DNA of 64,000 bases from Corynebacterium jeikeium (GCF_000738175.1 NZ_JFCH01000055.1:62001-126000); one strand, 5' to 3'. Counted from the stretch's first letter, positions 54,248 to 64,000 are shown. Notes: a model not told the origin generated them from the sequence alone. Made by a program: numbers and translations.

Positions 54248-55879
54248 CTAGGCCAGCTCGACGATCTCCATGTACTCATCGCTCCACAGGTCTTCCACGC
54301 CGTCGGGGAGCACGATCACCCGCTCGGGCTCCAGGGCCTTCACCGCGCCCGGGTCGTGGGTGACTAGCACTACCGCACCGGTGTAGGTTCGCAGCGCGTC
54401 GAGCACCTGCTCGCGGGACTGCGGATCCAAGTTATTGGTTGGCTCGTCCAGCAGCAGCACGTTCGCCCGGGAGCTCACGAGGGTGGCCAGAGCCAAGCGG
54501 GTCTTCTCGCCGCCAGAAAGGGTGCCGGCAGGCTGCTCCAGCTGCTCGCCGGAGAACATGAAGGCACCCAGCAGGCCGCGCAGGTCCTGCTCGCCGGCAT
54601 CGGGGCAGGCTTCGACGGCGTTTTCCCAGACGGACTTGTCCGGGTCGATCGTGTCGTGCTCCTGGGCGAAGTAGCCCACCTTCAGGCCGTGGCCGGTGAC
54701 TATGCCGCCCTCGCCGTCGGTGCGTTCCACCCCGGCCAGCAGCTTTAGCAGTGTGGTCTTTCCCGCGCCGTTGAAGCCGAGCACCACCACGCGGGAGCCC
54801 TTGTCGATGGCTAGATCCACCCCGGCGAAGACCTCCAGGGAGCCGTACATCTTGGTCAGCCCCTTGGCGTTCATGGGGGTCTTGCCACACGGGGCGGGCT
54901 CCGGGAAGCTGATGTTGGCCACGCGATCCTCGACGCGGATCTCGTCCAGGTTGCCCAGCATCTTTTTCGCGCGGGCGGCCATCTGCTTGGCGGCCTTCGC
55001 CTTGGTGGCCTTGGCTCCCAGCTTCTCGGCCTGTTGCTTCAGCGCGCTGGCCTTCTTCTCGGCATTGGCCTTCTCACGGCGGCGGCGCGCCTCATCGGTG
55101 GCACGGGCGTCCTTGTACTTGGTCCAGCCCATGTTGTAGACGTCGGCCTCGCCGCGCACAGCGTCCAGGAACCAGATCTTGTTGCAGACGTCGTCCAGCA
55201 GTTCCACGTCGTGGCTGATCATGATCAGCCCGCCCTCGTGCTTGGCCAAAAAGCCGCGCAGCCAGGTGATGGAGTCCGCGTCCAGGTGGTTAGTCGGCTC
55301 GTCCAAAAGCAGTGTCGTCTGCGAACGGCCGGAGCCGGCGGTGGCTGCAAAGAGGATCTGCGCTAGCTCCACGCGGCGGCGCTGGCCGCCGGAGAGGGTC
55401 TTCAGTGGCTGGTCCAGCACCCGTTCGGGCAGCCCCAGTGAGTCGCAGATCTGCGCGGCTTCACTGTCGGCCTCGTAGCCGCCGAGGGCGTGGTACTTTT
55501 CCTCCAGGCGGCTGTACTTGAGGATCGCGGCATCGCGCTGGCCGGCGGATTCGCTGGTCTCCATGATTTCCTGCTGGCGCTCCATGGAGTGCCGGATGCG
55601 GTCCAGGCCACGCGCGGAAAGCACGCGGTCGCGCGCGCTCTGCTCGATGTCGCCTTCTTTGGAGTCCTGCGGCAGGTAGCCCATCTCGCCGCTGCGTGTG
55701 ACGGTGCCACCGTAGGGCTCGCCCTCGCCCGCCAGGATGCGCATGGTGGTGGTCTTGCCCGCACCGTTTCGCCCGACCAGGCCGATGCGATCGCCGGGCT
55801 GCACTCGTAGGTGCTGTCCGGGGGCGTTCAGCAGGGTTCGGGCCCCCACCCGAACCTCGAGGTCATTAGTAACAATCAC
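54248..55879 (-). CDS. ABC-F family ATPase
   Basis: 543 residues with two ABC domains. Walker A GRNGAGKT (domain 1) and GFNGAGKT (domain 2), LSGGQRRR and LSGGEKTR signatures, and a linker with a charged coiled coil (about 245-320). No membrane segments: it is an ABC-F translation factor or antibiotic-resistance type. The GTG start at 55879 begins VIVTNDLEVR, the family's usual N-terminus (MIVTNDLEVR); an upstream in-frame start adds 57 residues of unrelated sequence. No Shine-Dalgarno is obvious. Confidence 0.9.
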   Translation of the reverse strand: MIVTNDLEVRVGARTLLNAPGQHLRVQPGDRIGLVGRNGAGKTTTMRILAGEGEPYGGTVTRSGEMGYLPQDSKEGDIEQSARDRVLSARGLDRIRHSMERQQEIMETSESAGQRDAAILKYSRLEEKYHALGGYEADSEAAQICDSLGLPERVLDQPLKTLSGGQRRRVELAQILFAATAGSGRSQTTLLLDEPTNHLDADSITWLRGFLAKHEGGLIMISHDVELLDDVCNKIWFLDAVRGEADVYNMGWTKYKDARATDEARRRREKANAEKKASALKQQAEKLGAKATKAKAAKQMAARAKKMLGNLDEIRVEDRVANISFPEPAPCGKTPMNAKGLTKMYGSLEVFAGVDLAIDKGSRVVVLGFNGAGKTTLLKLLAGVERTDGEGGIVTGHGLKVGYFAQEHDTIDPDKSVWENAVEACPDAGEQDLRGLLGAFMFSGEQLEQPAGTLSGGEKTRLALATLVSSRANVLLLDEPTNNLDPQSREQVLDALRTYTGAVVLVTHDPGAVKALEPERVIVLPDGVEDLWSDEYMEIVELA

Positions 55880-56280
55880 AAGGAAGAAGCCTATCAGCCA
55901 TCCCCGTCGGCGACCCTTCCCACCCCATGAACACCGGAGTCGCGTTGCCCGGGTCCCCCACAGTCCCGAGTCGCATCCGGTGTGTGTCACCGACGGGGTT
56001 GTCTTCTTTTCGTGCCCCACCTTTCGGTATGTTCGTACCGAGTAGGACAACGTTCATGTTAGAAACTGTGTTTGGCGCCCGCAGGCTAAGCGTTACACCC
56101 GATTTTGGCCTGTCCCCCCAAACCTTGAACTTAAACCTGAGCTTGCGAAGCTTCTTATTCTATTAGGCACTTCTTATACCTGTAGCTAATGCATTAAGCC
56201 GCAAAAATTTCCTAAAGAAGTGATGAGTAAAACACGGCTGTGTAAGTTCGGGGGTAAGAATCCTGAATCGGAGGTTTAAA
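55880..56280. other. 401-nt intergenic region
   Basis: Divergent ABC-F and lycopene-cyclase-like genes. The only clear structure is an inverted repeat TCGGTA-TGTTCG-TACCGA at 56024-56041. Short open frames here lack family resemblance. GGAGG at 56268-56272 serves the cyclase gene. Confidence 0.55.
56024..56041. promoter_or_regulatory. Inverted repeat TCGGTATGTTCGTACCGA
   Basis: 6-bp arms around a 6-nt centre, 145 nt upstream of the ABC-F start and 240 nt upstream of the cyclase-like start. Candidate operator. Confidence 0.4.
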
Positions 56281-57348
56281 GTGACCCAGCGGCTCGCGCT
56301 TAAAGGCCTCGGACCAGCCGGTGCGATTCTAGCCATTCGAGCTGTACAGCGCGGCTTCCACGTCACCGCCTATGATCCGGCCTTCGACGACCACAGCTCT
56401 TCCCCCTTCCCCGGCACCTATGGGGTGTTCTCCACGCAGATACCCTCCTGGGCCGATCACTTGTTTGGCCCACCAGAATCTTTGGAGGTCGTCGCGGGCA
56501 CTCCCCTCACCCGCCGCACCCTCGGATTTAGCTATCGGATGCTGAACCAGGAGGCGGTAGTCGAAGCACTGAGAAGCTCGGGCGTGCGCATCAAACCTGA
56601 GCGCCTTCCCAATGGCGTGGAGGCCATCGACTGCACCGGCGCCCCACGTACGGACGCCGCACTGTGGCAACTGGCTGTCGGATGGTTCTTGCCTTTTGGT
56701 GACGCCCCTTCAGAATCCACCCCCACCTTCATGGATTGGACCGGGACGGTTGCCCAGGCCGGGGTTTGCCCGCCCAGCTTCTGCTACGTTCAGCGCACGG
56801 ACGAGGGCTGGCTGTACGAGGAGACGATCCTGGCAGCGCACTGCAGCGCCGATGTGGCGAAACAGGAAGAAGTGTTCGAGGTTCTGCGGGCGCGCCTGGC
56901 AGACCGCATAGGCAACCAGACTGTAGTGCGCGAAGAACGGGTCGCGATCCCGATGGGGACCAGGCGGCGTCATAAAGAAAGAAAGTTCGGTGCCGCGGCG
57001 GGGTTTATCAATCCCGCGACGGGCTACTCGCTGGGGCACGCTCTGGAGGCTGCCGACGGTTTTCTGGACGGCAACCGCACCGGCGGGTGGCTGGCGTATG
57101 TACTGCGGCAAGTCGGTGGGGAGCTCATCGCCCGAGCCGATGGCGCCACGCTACAGGACTTCTTCGGGCACTTCTTTGCCCTGGACACGCGGAGGCAGCT
57201 GGCGTATTTGAGCGGGCGCGACGGGCTGGCCGTGGCACGCACGATGTGGGCGCTAAGGGAGGGAACCGGGCTGCGCCACGAGTTCCTCCGTCCCCTATTC
57301 CGCCGCCCCTGTTCAGTGGGCCGGGCGGTGTGGCAGAGGCTGTTCTAG
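56281..57348 (+). CDS. Lycopene-cyclase-like FAD-dependent protein
   Basis: 355 residues from GTG 56281 (GGAGG 8 nt before it). The N-terminal dinucleotide-binding LKGLGPAGA replaces the usual GGGPAG; FMDWTG, LYEETIL, IPMGTRR and GFINPATGYSLGHA are all hallmarks of CrtY/CrtL lycopene cyclases. No other carotenoid genes lie in the window. It may cyclise a carotenoid made elsewhere or act on another polyprenoid. It is convergent with the suf operon (2 nt between the stops). Confidence 0.82.
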   Translation: MTQRLALKGLGPAGAILAIRAVQRGFHVTAYDPAFDDHSSSPFPGTYGVFSTQIPSWADHLFGPPESLEVVAGTPLTRRTLGFSYRMLNQEAVVEALRSSGVRIKPERLPNGVEAIDCTGAPRTDAALWQLAVGWFLPFGDAPSESTPTFMDWTGTVAQAGVCPPSFCYVQRTDEGWLYEETILAAHCSADVAKQEEVFEVLRARLADRIGNQTVVREERVAIPMGTRRRHKERKFGAAAGFINPATGYSLGHALEAADGFLDGNRTGGWLAYVLRQVGGELIARADGATLQDFFGHFFALDTRRQLAYLSGRDGLAVARTMWALREGTGLRHEFLRPLFRRPCSVGRAVWQRLF

Positions 57349-57350
57349 GG

Positions 57351-57758
57351 CTAGACCGTGAAGCCGAGGAAACGCAGCTGCTCGCGGCCTTCCTCGTTGA
57401 TCATGTGCGGGCCCCAGGCCGGGGTCCACACCCAGTTGATTTGCAGGTCGGAAACCTCGTCGACGTTGTTGATCACAGCATCGCGCGCCTGATCCTCCAG
57501 CACGTCCTGCAGCGGGCAGGCCGGGGAAGTCAAAGTCATGTTCAGCACCGCGGTCTTGTCCTCGATCCAAATGTCATAGACCAGGCCGAGATCGATGACG
57601 TTGATGCCGAGCTCCGGGTCGATAACGTCCAGCAGGTGCTCCTCGACCTTGCCGGCCAGCGCCATGTCCTCCGGGCTGCGCTCCGACGGGCCTTCCGGAG
57701 CCTTGTCCAAAGGCGAGGGGTCCATCTCCGGGGCGGTGGGTTCTGCGTTCTCAGTCAT
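57351..57758 (-). CDS. sufT: SufT-type Fe-S assembly factor (DUF59)
   Basis: 135 residues. An acidic, Pro-rich N-terminal tail (1-30) is followed by a DUF59/MIP18 domain (35-130) with Cys81 in LTSPACPLQD. It assists maturation of Fe-S proteins. Last gene of the suf operon, 10 nt after sufU. Confidence 0.92.
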   Translation of the reverse strand: MTENAEPTAPEMDPSPLDKAPEGPSERSPEDMALAGKVEEHLLDVIDPELGINVIDLGLVYDIWIEDKTAVLNMTLTSPACPLQDVLEDQARDAVINNVDEVSDLQINWVWTPAWGPHMINEEGREQLRFLGFTV

Positions 57759-57768
57759 GGTGTGTTCC

Positions 57769-58230
57769 TTACTCTGTGTTGGTGTTAGCGCTCACGCCGG
57801 CCTCAGTGGCAGCGGCCTCGAAGGCCTTCCAGCCGAGCAGGGCGCACTTCACGCGGGCGGGGTACTTGGAGACACCCGCGAAGGCAATGCCGTCGCCGAT
57901 GATCTCGTCGTCGCCTTCGATCTTGCCGCGGGAGGTGACCATGCGCTCGAATTCCGCCAGCTTGGCGAAGGCTTCCGCGACGGGGCGGCCGACCAGCTCC
58001 TCGGCCATGACGGACGTGGAGGCCTGGCTAATGGAGCAGCCCACAGCGTCATAGGAGATGTCTTCGACCGTCTGGTTGTCCTCGCTGAGGTGCAGGCGCA
58101 GCGTGAGCTCGTCGCCACACGAGGTGTTCACGTGGTGCACCTCGGCCTCGAAGGGCTCGCGCAGGCCCGCGTGCTGCGGGTGCTTGTAGTGGTCCAGGAT
58201 CACTTCCTGGTACATCTGCTCAAGTTTCAT
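57769..58230 (-). CDS. sufU: Fe-S scaffold / sulfur-transfer protein SufU
   Basis: 153 residues. The zinc/active-site ligands Cys38 (SCGD), Asp40, Cys65 (GCSISQAS) and Cys129 (KCALL) are present. It accepts sulfur from SufS. The ATG follows the sufS stop by 78 nt, a gap filled with short repeats. Confidence 0.94.
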   Translation of the reverse strand: MKLEQMYQEVILDHYKHPQHAGLREPFEAEVHHVNTSCGDELTLRLHLSEDNQTVEDISYDAVGCSISQASTSVMAEELVGRPVAEAFAKLAEFERMVTSRGKIEGDDEIIGDGIAFAGVSKYPARVKCALLGWKAFEAAATEAGVSANTNTE

Positions 58231-58266
58231 AGGGACCTAATATCCTCTAGTACTTTCTTCAATCGC

Positions 58267-58308
58267 CGTTTCTACGCTGTTTCTTCTACGCTGTGCCGTT
58301 TACGCTTT
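58267..58308 (-). repeat. Short direct repeats between sufS and sufU
   Basis: On the minus strand the 78-nt gap contains GCGTAGAAA or close variants four times (GCGTAGAAA, GCGTAAA, CAGCGTAGAAG, CAGCGTAGAAA). Imperfect tandem copies of about 10-16 nt. No palindrome. Confidence 0.55.
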
Positions 58309-59583
<1,275 letters not shown>

Positions 59584-59644
59584 CTAGGGCTGGGCCGAGC
59601 GAGGTTGGTAGGAAGTAAACGGATGGGAGGGGTGACGCGCAGGC

Positions 59645-60400
59645 TTAGATGAACTTCTCGTAGCCCTCGGACTCGAGCTGCTCAGCCAGCTCCGGGCCGC
59701 CGGACTCTACGATGCGGCCGTCGGCGAAGACGTGCACGTGGTCGGGCTTCACGTAGTTCAGGATGCGCTGGTAGTGCGTAATCATTACCACGCCGCCGTT
59801 CTCACGCTCCTGGTAGCGGTTGATGCCATCGGAGACGACACGCAGCGCGTCAACGTCCAGGCCGGAGTCGGTCTCGTCTAGGATGGCGAACTTCGGCTTC
59901 AGCAGACCCAGCTGCAGGATCTCGTGGCGCTTCTTCTCGCCGCCGGAGAAGCCCTCGTTGATGGAGCGCTCGGAGAACGACGGGTCGATCGCCAGCTCTT
60001 CCATCGCGCCGCGGGCCTCCTTGACCCACTCGCGGATCTTCGGTGCCTCGCCGCGCACGGCAGTGGCGGAAGAACGCAGGAAGTTAGCCATGGAAACGCC
60101 CGGCACCTCGGTCGGGTACTGCATAGCCAGGAACAGGCCCGCACGTGCGCGCTCGTCGACTTCCATATCCAGCAAGTTCTCGCCGTCCAACAGCACCTCG
60201 CCCTCGGTGATCTCGTAGCGCGGGTGGCCAGCGATGGCGTAGGACAGGGTGGACTTGCCGGAGCCGTTCGGGCCCATGATGGCGTGGGTCTCACCGGAGT
60301 TGATGGTCAGGTTCACGCCGTGCAGGATCGGCTTCGGATCCTCGTTCTCGTCGGCGGGGACGACCTGCGCGTGCAGATTCTTGATTTCCAGAGTGCTCAT
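59645..60400 (-). CDS. sufC: Fe-S assembly ATPase SufC
   Basis: 251 residues, one ABC-type domain with Walker A GPNGSGKST (43-51), signature SGGEKKR and Walker B ILDETDSGLD. It forms the SufBCD scaffold complex and drives cluster assembly with ATP. ATG, 44 nt after sufD. Confidence 0.96.
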   Translation of the reverse strand: MSTLEIKNLHAQVVPADENEDPKPILHGVNLTINSGETHAIMGPNGSGKSTLSYAIAGHPRYEITEGEVLLDGENLLDMEVDERARAGLFLAMQYPTEVPGVSMANFLRSSATAVRGEAPKIREWVKEARGAMEELAIDPSFSERSINEGFSGGEKKRHEILQLGLLKPKFAILDETDSGLDVDALRVVSDGINRYQERENGGVVMITHYQRILNYVKPDHVHVFADGRIVESGGPELAEQLESEGYEKFI

Positions 60401-60444
60401 GGTGTGTTAAAAGCTTTCTTTGGGTTTTGACGGGGTGAATGAAT

Positions 60445-61656
60445 TTAAAGAACCGTGTGCTGCAGCTCGGCCTCGACCTTGTCCTCCAGCAGCTCGCGGA
60501 TGGACTCTTCCGGGATGCGCTTAATCACGTCGGTGAAGAAACCACGGACGATCAGCATCTTGGCGTTAGCCGGGTCGATGCCACGCGACTGCAGGTAGAA
60601 CATGTGCTCATCGTCGAAGCGACCGACGGTGGCGGCGTGACCCGCGCCAACGATCTCGCCGGTCTGAATCTCCAGGTTCGGCACCGCATCAGCGCGCGCG
60701 CCGGAGGTCAGCAGCAGGTTGTTGTTCTTCTCGTAGGTGTCGGTGCCCGTGGCCTCCGGACGGATCAGCACGTCGCCGATCCACGCCGTGCGTGCCTCGC
60801 GGGCATCCTTGCCCTTCTCCGGCTCGCCTTGCAGCGCACCCTTGTACAGCACATTGGAGCGGCAGTTGCGGATAGAGTGATCCACCAGCAGGCGCTGCTC
60901 GAAGTACTGACCCGCATCCGCGAAGTACAGCCCCAGCAGCTCAGCGTCGCCGCCGGTGTCCGTGTAGCGCACGTGCGGCACGGAGCGCACCACGTGGCCG
61001 CCGAAGGCCGCGTAGTAGTGGCGCACGGTTGCATCGCGACCGACCTGGATATGCGAGTTCGACAGGTGAACTGCATCGTCGTTCCAGTCCTCGAAGACCA
61101 CGGTGGTCAGCTTCGCGCCGGTGCCAACGACGAACTCGACGTTGTCAGAGTGCGCGCCGGAGCCCTCGTAGCGGACGAACACCACGGCCTCGGCGTGGGG
61201 CTCGAGCTCCACGACCAGGGTGCCGTAGGAGATCCCGTCCTCCCCCGGACCGTCGACGGTGATGGTCACCGGAGCCTTTAGCGCCGCATCCTTGGAGATG
61301 CGCACGTAGTCCGCGGACTCAGTGTTCTCCCACGCCTGGGCTGCGGCACGATCCACGGGAGCACCCGCGCGGCCGAGGCGCTCGTCGCCCGGCTCCAACT
61401 GTTCGACGGTCACGTTGGGGGCGTCATCATCAGAAACACCGACGGCGACGGCAGCGCGCTTGCCAGCTACGGCCGAGCCATCGTGCAGGCCGCGCAGCTC
61501 GCGCAGCGGGGTGAAGCGCCAATCCTCATCCTTACCGCGCGGCACGGCGAAGTCCGCGGCCGAGAAAGAGGTGAAACGGTCGCCCTTGGTCTGGTGATCC
61601 GTACCAGCCTGGACCGGTGTGATAGTCGCTTCGGTTTCGTTGAGTTGGGTGGTCAT
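60445..61656 (-). CDS. sufD: Fe-S assembly protein SufD
   Basis: 403 residues. Its right-handed beta-helix core (about 120-330) includes the GRFDDEHMFYLQSRG segment and the C-terminal domain has a conserved KMLIVRGFFTDVI. Partner of SufB and SufC. It starts 5 nt after the sufB stop. Confidence 0.95.
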   Translation of the reverse strand: MTTQLNETEATITPVQAGTDHQTKGDRFTSFSAADFAVPRGKDEDWRFTPLRELRGLHDGSAVAGKRAAVAVGVSDDDAPNVTVEQLEPGDERLGRAGAPVDRAAAQAWENTESADYVRISKDAALKAPVTITVDGPGEDGISYGTLVVELEPHAEAVVFVRYEGSGAHSDNVEFVVGTGAKLTTVVFEDWNDDAVHLSNSHIQVGRDATVRHYYAAFGGHVVRSVPHVRYTDTGGDAELLGLYFADAGQYFEQRLLVDHSIRNCRSNVLYKGALQGEPEKGKDAREARTAWIGDVLIRPEATGTDTYEKNNNLLLTSGARADAVPNLEIQTGEIVGAGHAATVGRFDDEHMFYLQSRGIDPANAKMLIVRGFFTDVIKRIPEESIRELLEDKVEAELQHTVL

Positions 61657-61661
61657 TTGGT

Positions 61662-63104
61662 TTAACCCACCGATCCTTCCATCTGCAGTTCGATTAGACG
61701 GTTGAGCTCCAGGGCGTACTCCATGGGCAGCTCCTTGGCGATGGGCTCCACGAAGCCGCGGACGATCATCGCCATTGCCTCTTCCTCCTCGATGCCGCGG
61801 GACATCAGGTAGAACAGCTGATCCTCGGAGACCTGGGAGACGGTGGCCTCGTGGCCCAGCGTCACGTGGTCGTTACGAATGTCGTTGTACGGGTATGTGT
61901 CCGATCGAGAGATGGAGTCGACCAGCAGCGCGTCACACTCGACATTCGAGGCGGAGTGGTGCGCATCCTTGTTCACCTGCACCAGGCCACGGTAGGCAGC
62001 GCGGCCACCGGCGCGGGCGACGGACTTGGAGACGATGTTCGAGCTCGTGTGCGGAGCCATGTGCACCATCTTCGCGCCCGTGTCCTGGAACTGACCCTCG
62101 CCAGCGAAAGCCACGGAGAGCACCTCGCCCTTCGCATGCGGGCCGGTCATCCACACGGCCGGGTACTTCATGGTTACCTTGGAGCCGATGTTGCCGTCGA
62201 CCCACTCCATCGTGCCGCCCTCTTCGCACTTGGTGCGCTTGGTGACGAGGTTGTAGACGTTGTTCGACCAGTTCTGGATCGTGGTGTAGCGGCAGCGGCC
62301 ACCCTTCTTCACGATGATCTCAACCACAGCGGAGTGCAGGGAGTCGGTCTTGTAGATCGGCGCGGTGCAGCCCTCGACGTAGTGGACGTATGCGTCCTCG
62401 TCGACGATGATCAGCGTGCGCTCGAACTGACCCATGTTCTCGGTGTTAATGCGGAAGTACGCCTGCAGTGGGATGTCCACGTGCACGCCCTTCGGAACGT
62501 AAATGAAGGAACCACCGGACCAGACGGCCGTGTTCAGTGCGGAGAACTTGTTGTCGCCGGCCGGGATAACGGTGCCGAAGTACTCCTCGAACAGCTCGGG
62601 GTACTCGCGCAGTCCGGTATCGGTATCGACGAAGATCACGCCCTGCTTTTCCAGGTCCTCGCGGATCTGGTGGTACACAACCTCGGACTCGTACTGGGCG
62701 GCCACGCCAGCGACCAGGCGCTGCTTCTCGGCCTCCGGAATGCCCAGCTTGTCGTAGGTGTTCTTAATGTCCTCCGGCAGATCCTCCCAGGTCTGAGCCT
62801 GCTTCTCGGTGGAGCGGACGAAGTACTTGATGTTGTCGAAGTCGATATCGCTAAGGTCCGCGCCCCACGTCGGCAGCGGCTTCTTATCGAAGATATCCAG
62901 AGCCTTCAGGCGGCGCTTCAGCATCCACTCCGGCTCGTTCTTCTTCGCGGAGATGTCGCGGACGACGTCCTCGTTAAGGCCGCGGCGGGCGGAGGCGCCG
63001 GCGACATCGGAATCGTGCCAGCCGTAGCCGTACGCGCCGATGGAATCGATGATCTCTTCGTCGGTCTGGGGTTTAGTTTCAGGTGTTTGTGCAGCTTGAG
63101 TCAT
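61662..63104 (-). CDS. sufB: Fe-S scaffold SufB
   Basis: 480 residues, the usual SufB length. N-terminal helical region, then a beta-helix core with the conserved [20 protein letters not shown] and [21 protein letters not shown]. It is the scaffold of the SufBCD complex. Its ATG is 3 nt after the sufR stop. Confidence 0.97.
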   Translation of the reverse strand: MTQAAQTPETKPQTDEEIIDSIGAYGYGWHDSDVAGASARRGLNEDVVRDISAKKNEPEWMLKRRLKALDIFDKKPLPTWGADLSDIDFDNIKYFVRSTEKQAQTWEDLPEDIKNTYDKLGIPEAEKQRLVAGVAAQYESEVVYHQIREDLEKQGVIFVDTDTGLREYPELFEEYFGTVIPAGDNKFSALNTAVWSGGSFIYVPKGVHVDIPLQAYFRINTENMGQFERTLIIVDEDAYVHYVEGCTAPIYKTDSLHSAVVEIIVKKGGRCRYTTIQNWSNNVYNLVTKRTKCEEGGTMEWVDGNIGSKVTMKYPAVWMTGPHAKGEVLSVAFAGEGQFQDTGAKMVHMAPHTSSNIVSKSVARAGGRAAYRGLVQVNKDAHHSASNVECDALLVDSISRSDTYPYNDIRNDHVTLGHEATVSQVSEDQLFYLMSRGIEEEEAMAMIVRGFVEPIAKELPMEYALELNRLIELQMEGSVG

Positions 63105-63107
63105 GGT

Positions 63108-63791
63108 TTAACTTTCCTTCTTGGGGGAAGGGTCAATGGTTCTAAGCGGAATATAGGTGGTGCAGACACCGTTGCCGTCGGCGATCGTTGCCAAAGGTTG
63201 AGTGTGCTGTCCCAGCAGCTCTGCAACCACCCGGTGCTCCGCCGCGCACAGTTCTGGGAACTCGTGAGCGACATCTTGGATCGGGCAGTGATGACGGCAA
63301 ATCTGTACGCCACCGCCTGCGTGACCGACAGTGGCAGCGTAGCCCCTCTTGGTCAATGCGTCGGCAATGGCCTGGGCCTTGGCGGCTACGTCCGCGTCGG
63401 AGTCGGAGACGTCCTGCAGCAGATCGTTGATGCGCTGAGCGGCGAAATCCTCCACCGCTTCTTCTCCGCCGGCAGAGCGAAGAGCGCGCATCGCCAGCAA
63501 GGCGAGCGTGTCGTAATCATGTCCAAACTCCGCCCGGCCTTCGTCCGTCAGTCTAAAGAGCTTGGCGGGTCGTCCACGTTGCCCGGATCGAGGTGCCTCG
63601 ACGACCTCGGCGAGGCCGTCGGAGACGATGTTGTCTAAGTGACGCCGAACGCCGGCGGCGCTTAGACCAAACGCCTCGCTGATGTCCGATGCGCTCACCG
63701 GACCGTGGCGCAGCACGTGCAGAAGAATGCGGTGCCGCGTGTCGTGCTCTGCGGTGGGCTGGGTTGCCCGCTCCTCAGATGTTCGTGCCAC
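63108..63791 (-). CDS. sufR: SufR-type Fe-S-sensing repressor
   Basis: 227 residues. A winged helix (22-80, RILLHVLRHGPVSASDISEAFGLSAAGVRRHL) and a C-terminal region with four cysteines, Cys165, Cys169, Cys182 and Cys210 (CRHHC...C...C), that can bind a [4Fe-4S] cluster. It represses the suf operon when clusters are sufficient. GTG start at 63791 with AAAGGAGG 6-7 nt before it. The first gene of sufRBDCSUT; its promoter region is directly flanked by an IS element. Confidence 0.93.
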   Translation of the reverse strand: MARTSEERATQPTAEHDTRHRILLHVLRHGPVSASDISEAFGLSAAGVRRHLDNIVSDGLAEVVEAPRSGQRGRPAKLFRLTDEGRAEFGHDYDTLALLAMRALRSAGGEEAVEDFAAQRINDLLQDVSDSDADVAAKAQAIADALTKRGYAATVGHAGGGVQICRHHCPIQDVAHEFPELCAAEHRVVAELLGQHTQPLATIADGNGVCTTYIPLRTIDPSPKKES

Positions 63792-63829
63792 GCTATACCT
63801 CCTTTGGCTTCTGTTCGAGTGCGCCTGTG

Positions 63830-63842
63830 CAACTAAAAGTTG
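63830..63842. promoter_or_regulatory. Candidate SufR operator
   Basis: CAACTAAAAGTTG: perfect 5-bp arms around AAA, 38 nt before the sufR start. Imperfectly extendable to GTGCAACT/AGTTGTGC. A second, weaker pair (GACA...TGTC) lies at about 63856-63873. Confidence 0.45.
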
Positions 63843-63894
63843 TGCCTACATGATTAGACAACAAAAGTGTGTCGTAAATATTCCCGCTTGTCTA

Positions 63895-63913
63895 CTAAGG
63901 TAACCCTGCCTAA
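63895..63913. promoter_or_regulatory. Weak DtxR-like box
   Basis: CTAAGGTAACCCTGCCTAA, whose complement begins TTAGG and ends CCTTAG, resembles the DtxR consensus (about 12 of 19 positions). It abuts the IS end. Confidence 0.3.
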
Positions 63914-63916
63914 CTG

Positions 63917-64000
63917 TGAACTGGCCCCCGAAAGTTGGACTGGTTTAATTCTAGGCGGTTAGGGCTTCAAGGGTCTGATTCCGATATTGCATCGGGGTCA
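63917..64000. mobile_element. End of an IS3-type insertion sequence
   Basis: TGAACTGGCCCCCGAAAGTTGGACT at 63917-63941 has the TGA tip and C/G-rich block typical of IS3-family terminal inverted repeats, followed by the 3' end of a transposase gene on the minus strand. The rest of the element is outside the window, so target duplication and completeness cannot be judged. Confidence 0.75.
63951..64000 (-). CDS. IS3-family transposase, C-terminal fragment
   Basis: The last 15 codons plus stop (TAG at 63951): TPMQYRNQTLEALTA. The (L)TPM/PN...Y motif close to the end is typical of IS3 OrfB proteins. Ends 10 nt before the inner edge of the terminal repeat. Truncated only by the window edge. Confidence 0.7.
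   Translation of the reverse strand, partial: TPMQYRNQTLEALTA

Noticed and set aside
61851..63638. 595-codon frame opposite sufB/sufR
   Set aside because: Antisense shadow of sufB and sufR; no domain.

Overview
The window is a stretch of a high-GC actinobacterial chromosome, almost certainly a Corynebacterium. Evidence: pup/dop/pafA/ARC genes with no proteasome core genes between them, the aconitase-AcnR pair with a perfect AcnR operator, a RipA-type NlpC/P60 protein, RbpA, MshC (mycothiol synthesis), a DprE2-like reductase and polyprenol-phosphate-mannose synthase (mycolic-acid-type envelope), and near-perfect GlxR (TGTGA-N6-TCACA) sites. A secretory lipase fits the lipophilic skin corynebacteria, but the species cannot be fixed from sequence alone. 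Much of the gene order matches blocks I recall from Mycobacterium tuberculosis (rbpA-ppm1-fxsA; ARC-dop-pup and pafABC-tatAC-helY; hisGE; mshC-uppP-lppL-pyrD-PEBP; acn-Rv1476-ripA; suf), so most of the window is core genome.

Layout. 0-9 kb is the most accessory part: the 3' end of a flavoprotein dehydrogenase, an amidase, an SDR, a DUF222/HNH (13E12-type) gene with an SOS-like promoter, a GH1 glycosidase-MFS pair, a secreted lipase and a YceI pair. 9-13.5 kb holds rbpA, ppm1, lnt, fxsA, a small exported protein and a DprE2-like gene. 13.5-24.8 kb is one long minus-strand series, trmI-arc-dop-pup-pafA-pafB-pafC-tatA-tatC-helY-dprE2-like, with many 4-nt or longer overlaps. 24.9-32.7 kb holds a RecB-like nuclease, aspA, hisG, an in-frame HAD phosphatase-HisE fusion, a thioesterase, mshC and uppP. 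32.8-40.4 kb holds an LppL-like lipoprotein, pyrD, a PEBP protein, tRNA-Leu(GAG), a TVP38 protein, an SPFH/NfeD pair and DUF3097. 40.4-49.4 kb is the ripA-like/DUF6676/acn/acnR region plus ACT and UPF0210 genes. 49.3-57.3 kb holds an Lrp regulator divergent from a fused indolepyruvate oxidoreductase, a glutamine amidotransferase, an ABC-F ATPase and an orphan lycopene-cyclase-like gene. 57.3-63.8 kb is the complete sufRBDCSUT operon. The last ~85 bases are the end of an IS3-type insertion sequence lying directly upstream of the suf promoter region.

How the genes work together. Pup is conjugated by PafA, removed or processed by Dop, and pupylated substrates are handled by the ARC ATPase, whose C-terminus lacks a proteasome-docking tail. 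PafBC form the WYL-domain DNA-damage regulator. SufBCD/SufS/SufU/SufT build Fe-S clusters under SufR, and aconitase, controlled by AcnR through an operator between its -35 and -10, is one obvious client. Ppm1 and Lnt serve lipoprotein and lipoglycan biogenesis.

The most unusual signal is a DNA-level motif not explained by any gene: an A/T-rich flank followed by TGACGCC (roughly TTWNTGACGCC). I found it more than 30 times, on both strands, in different reading frames and in intergenic DNA, often at the cost of rare codons. Other points worth a second look are the HAD-HisE fusion, a group of apparently leaderless genes (a TANNNT hexamer 6-8 nt before the start codon), the tRNA-Leu ending 4 nt before an ATG, and several strong operator-like palindromes.
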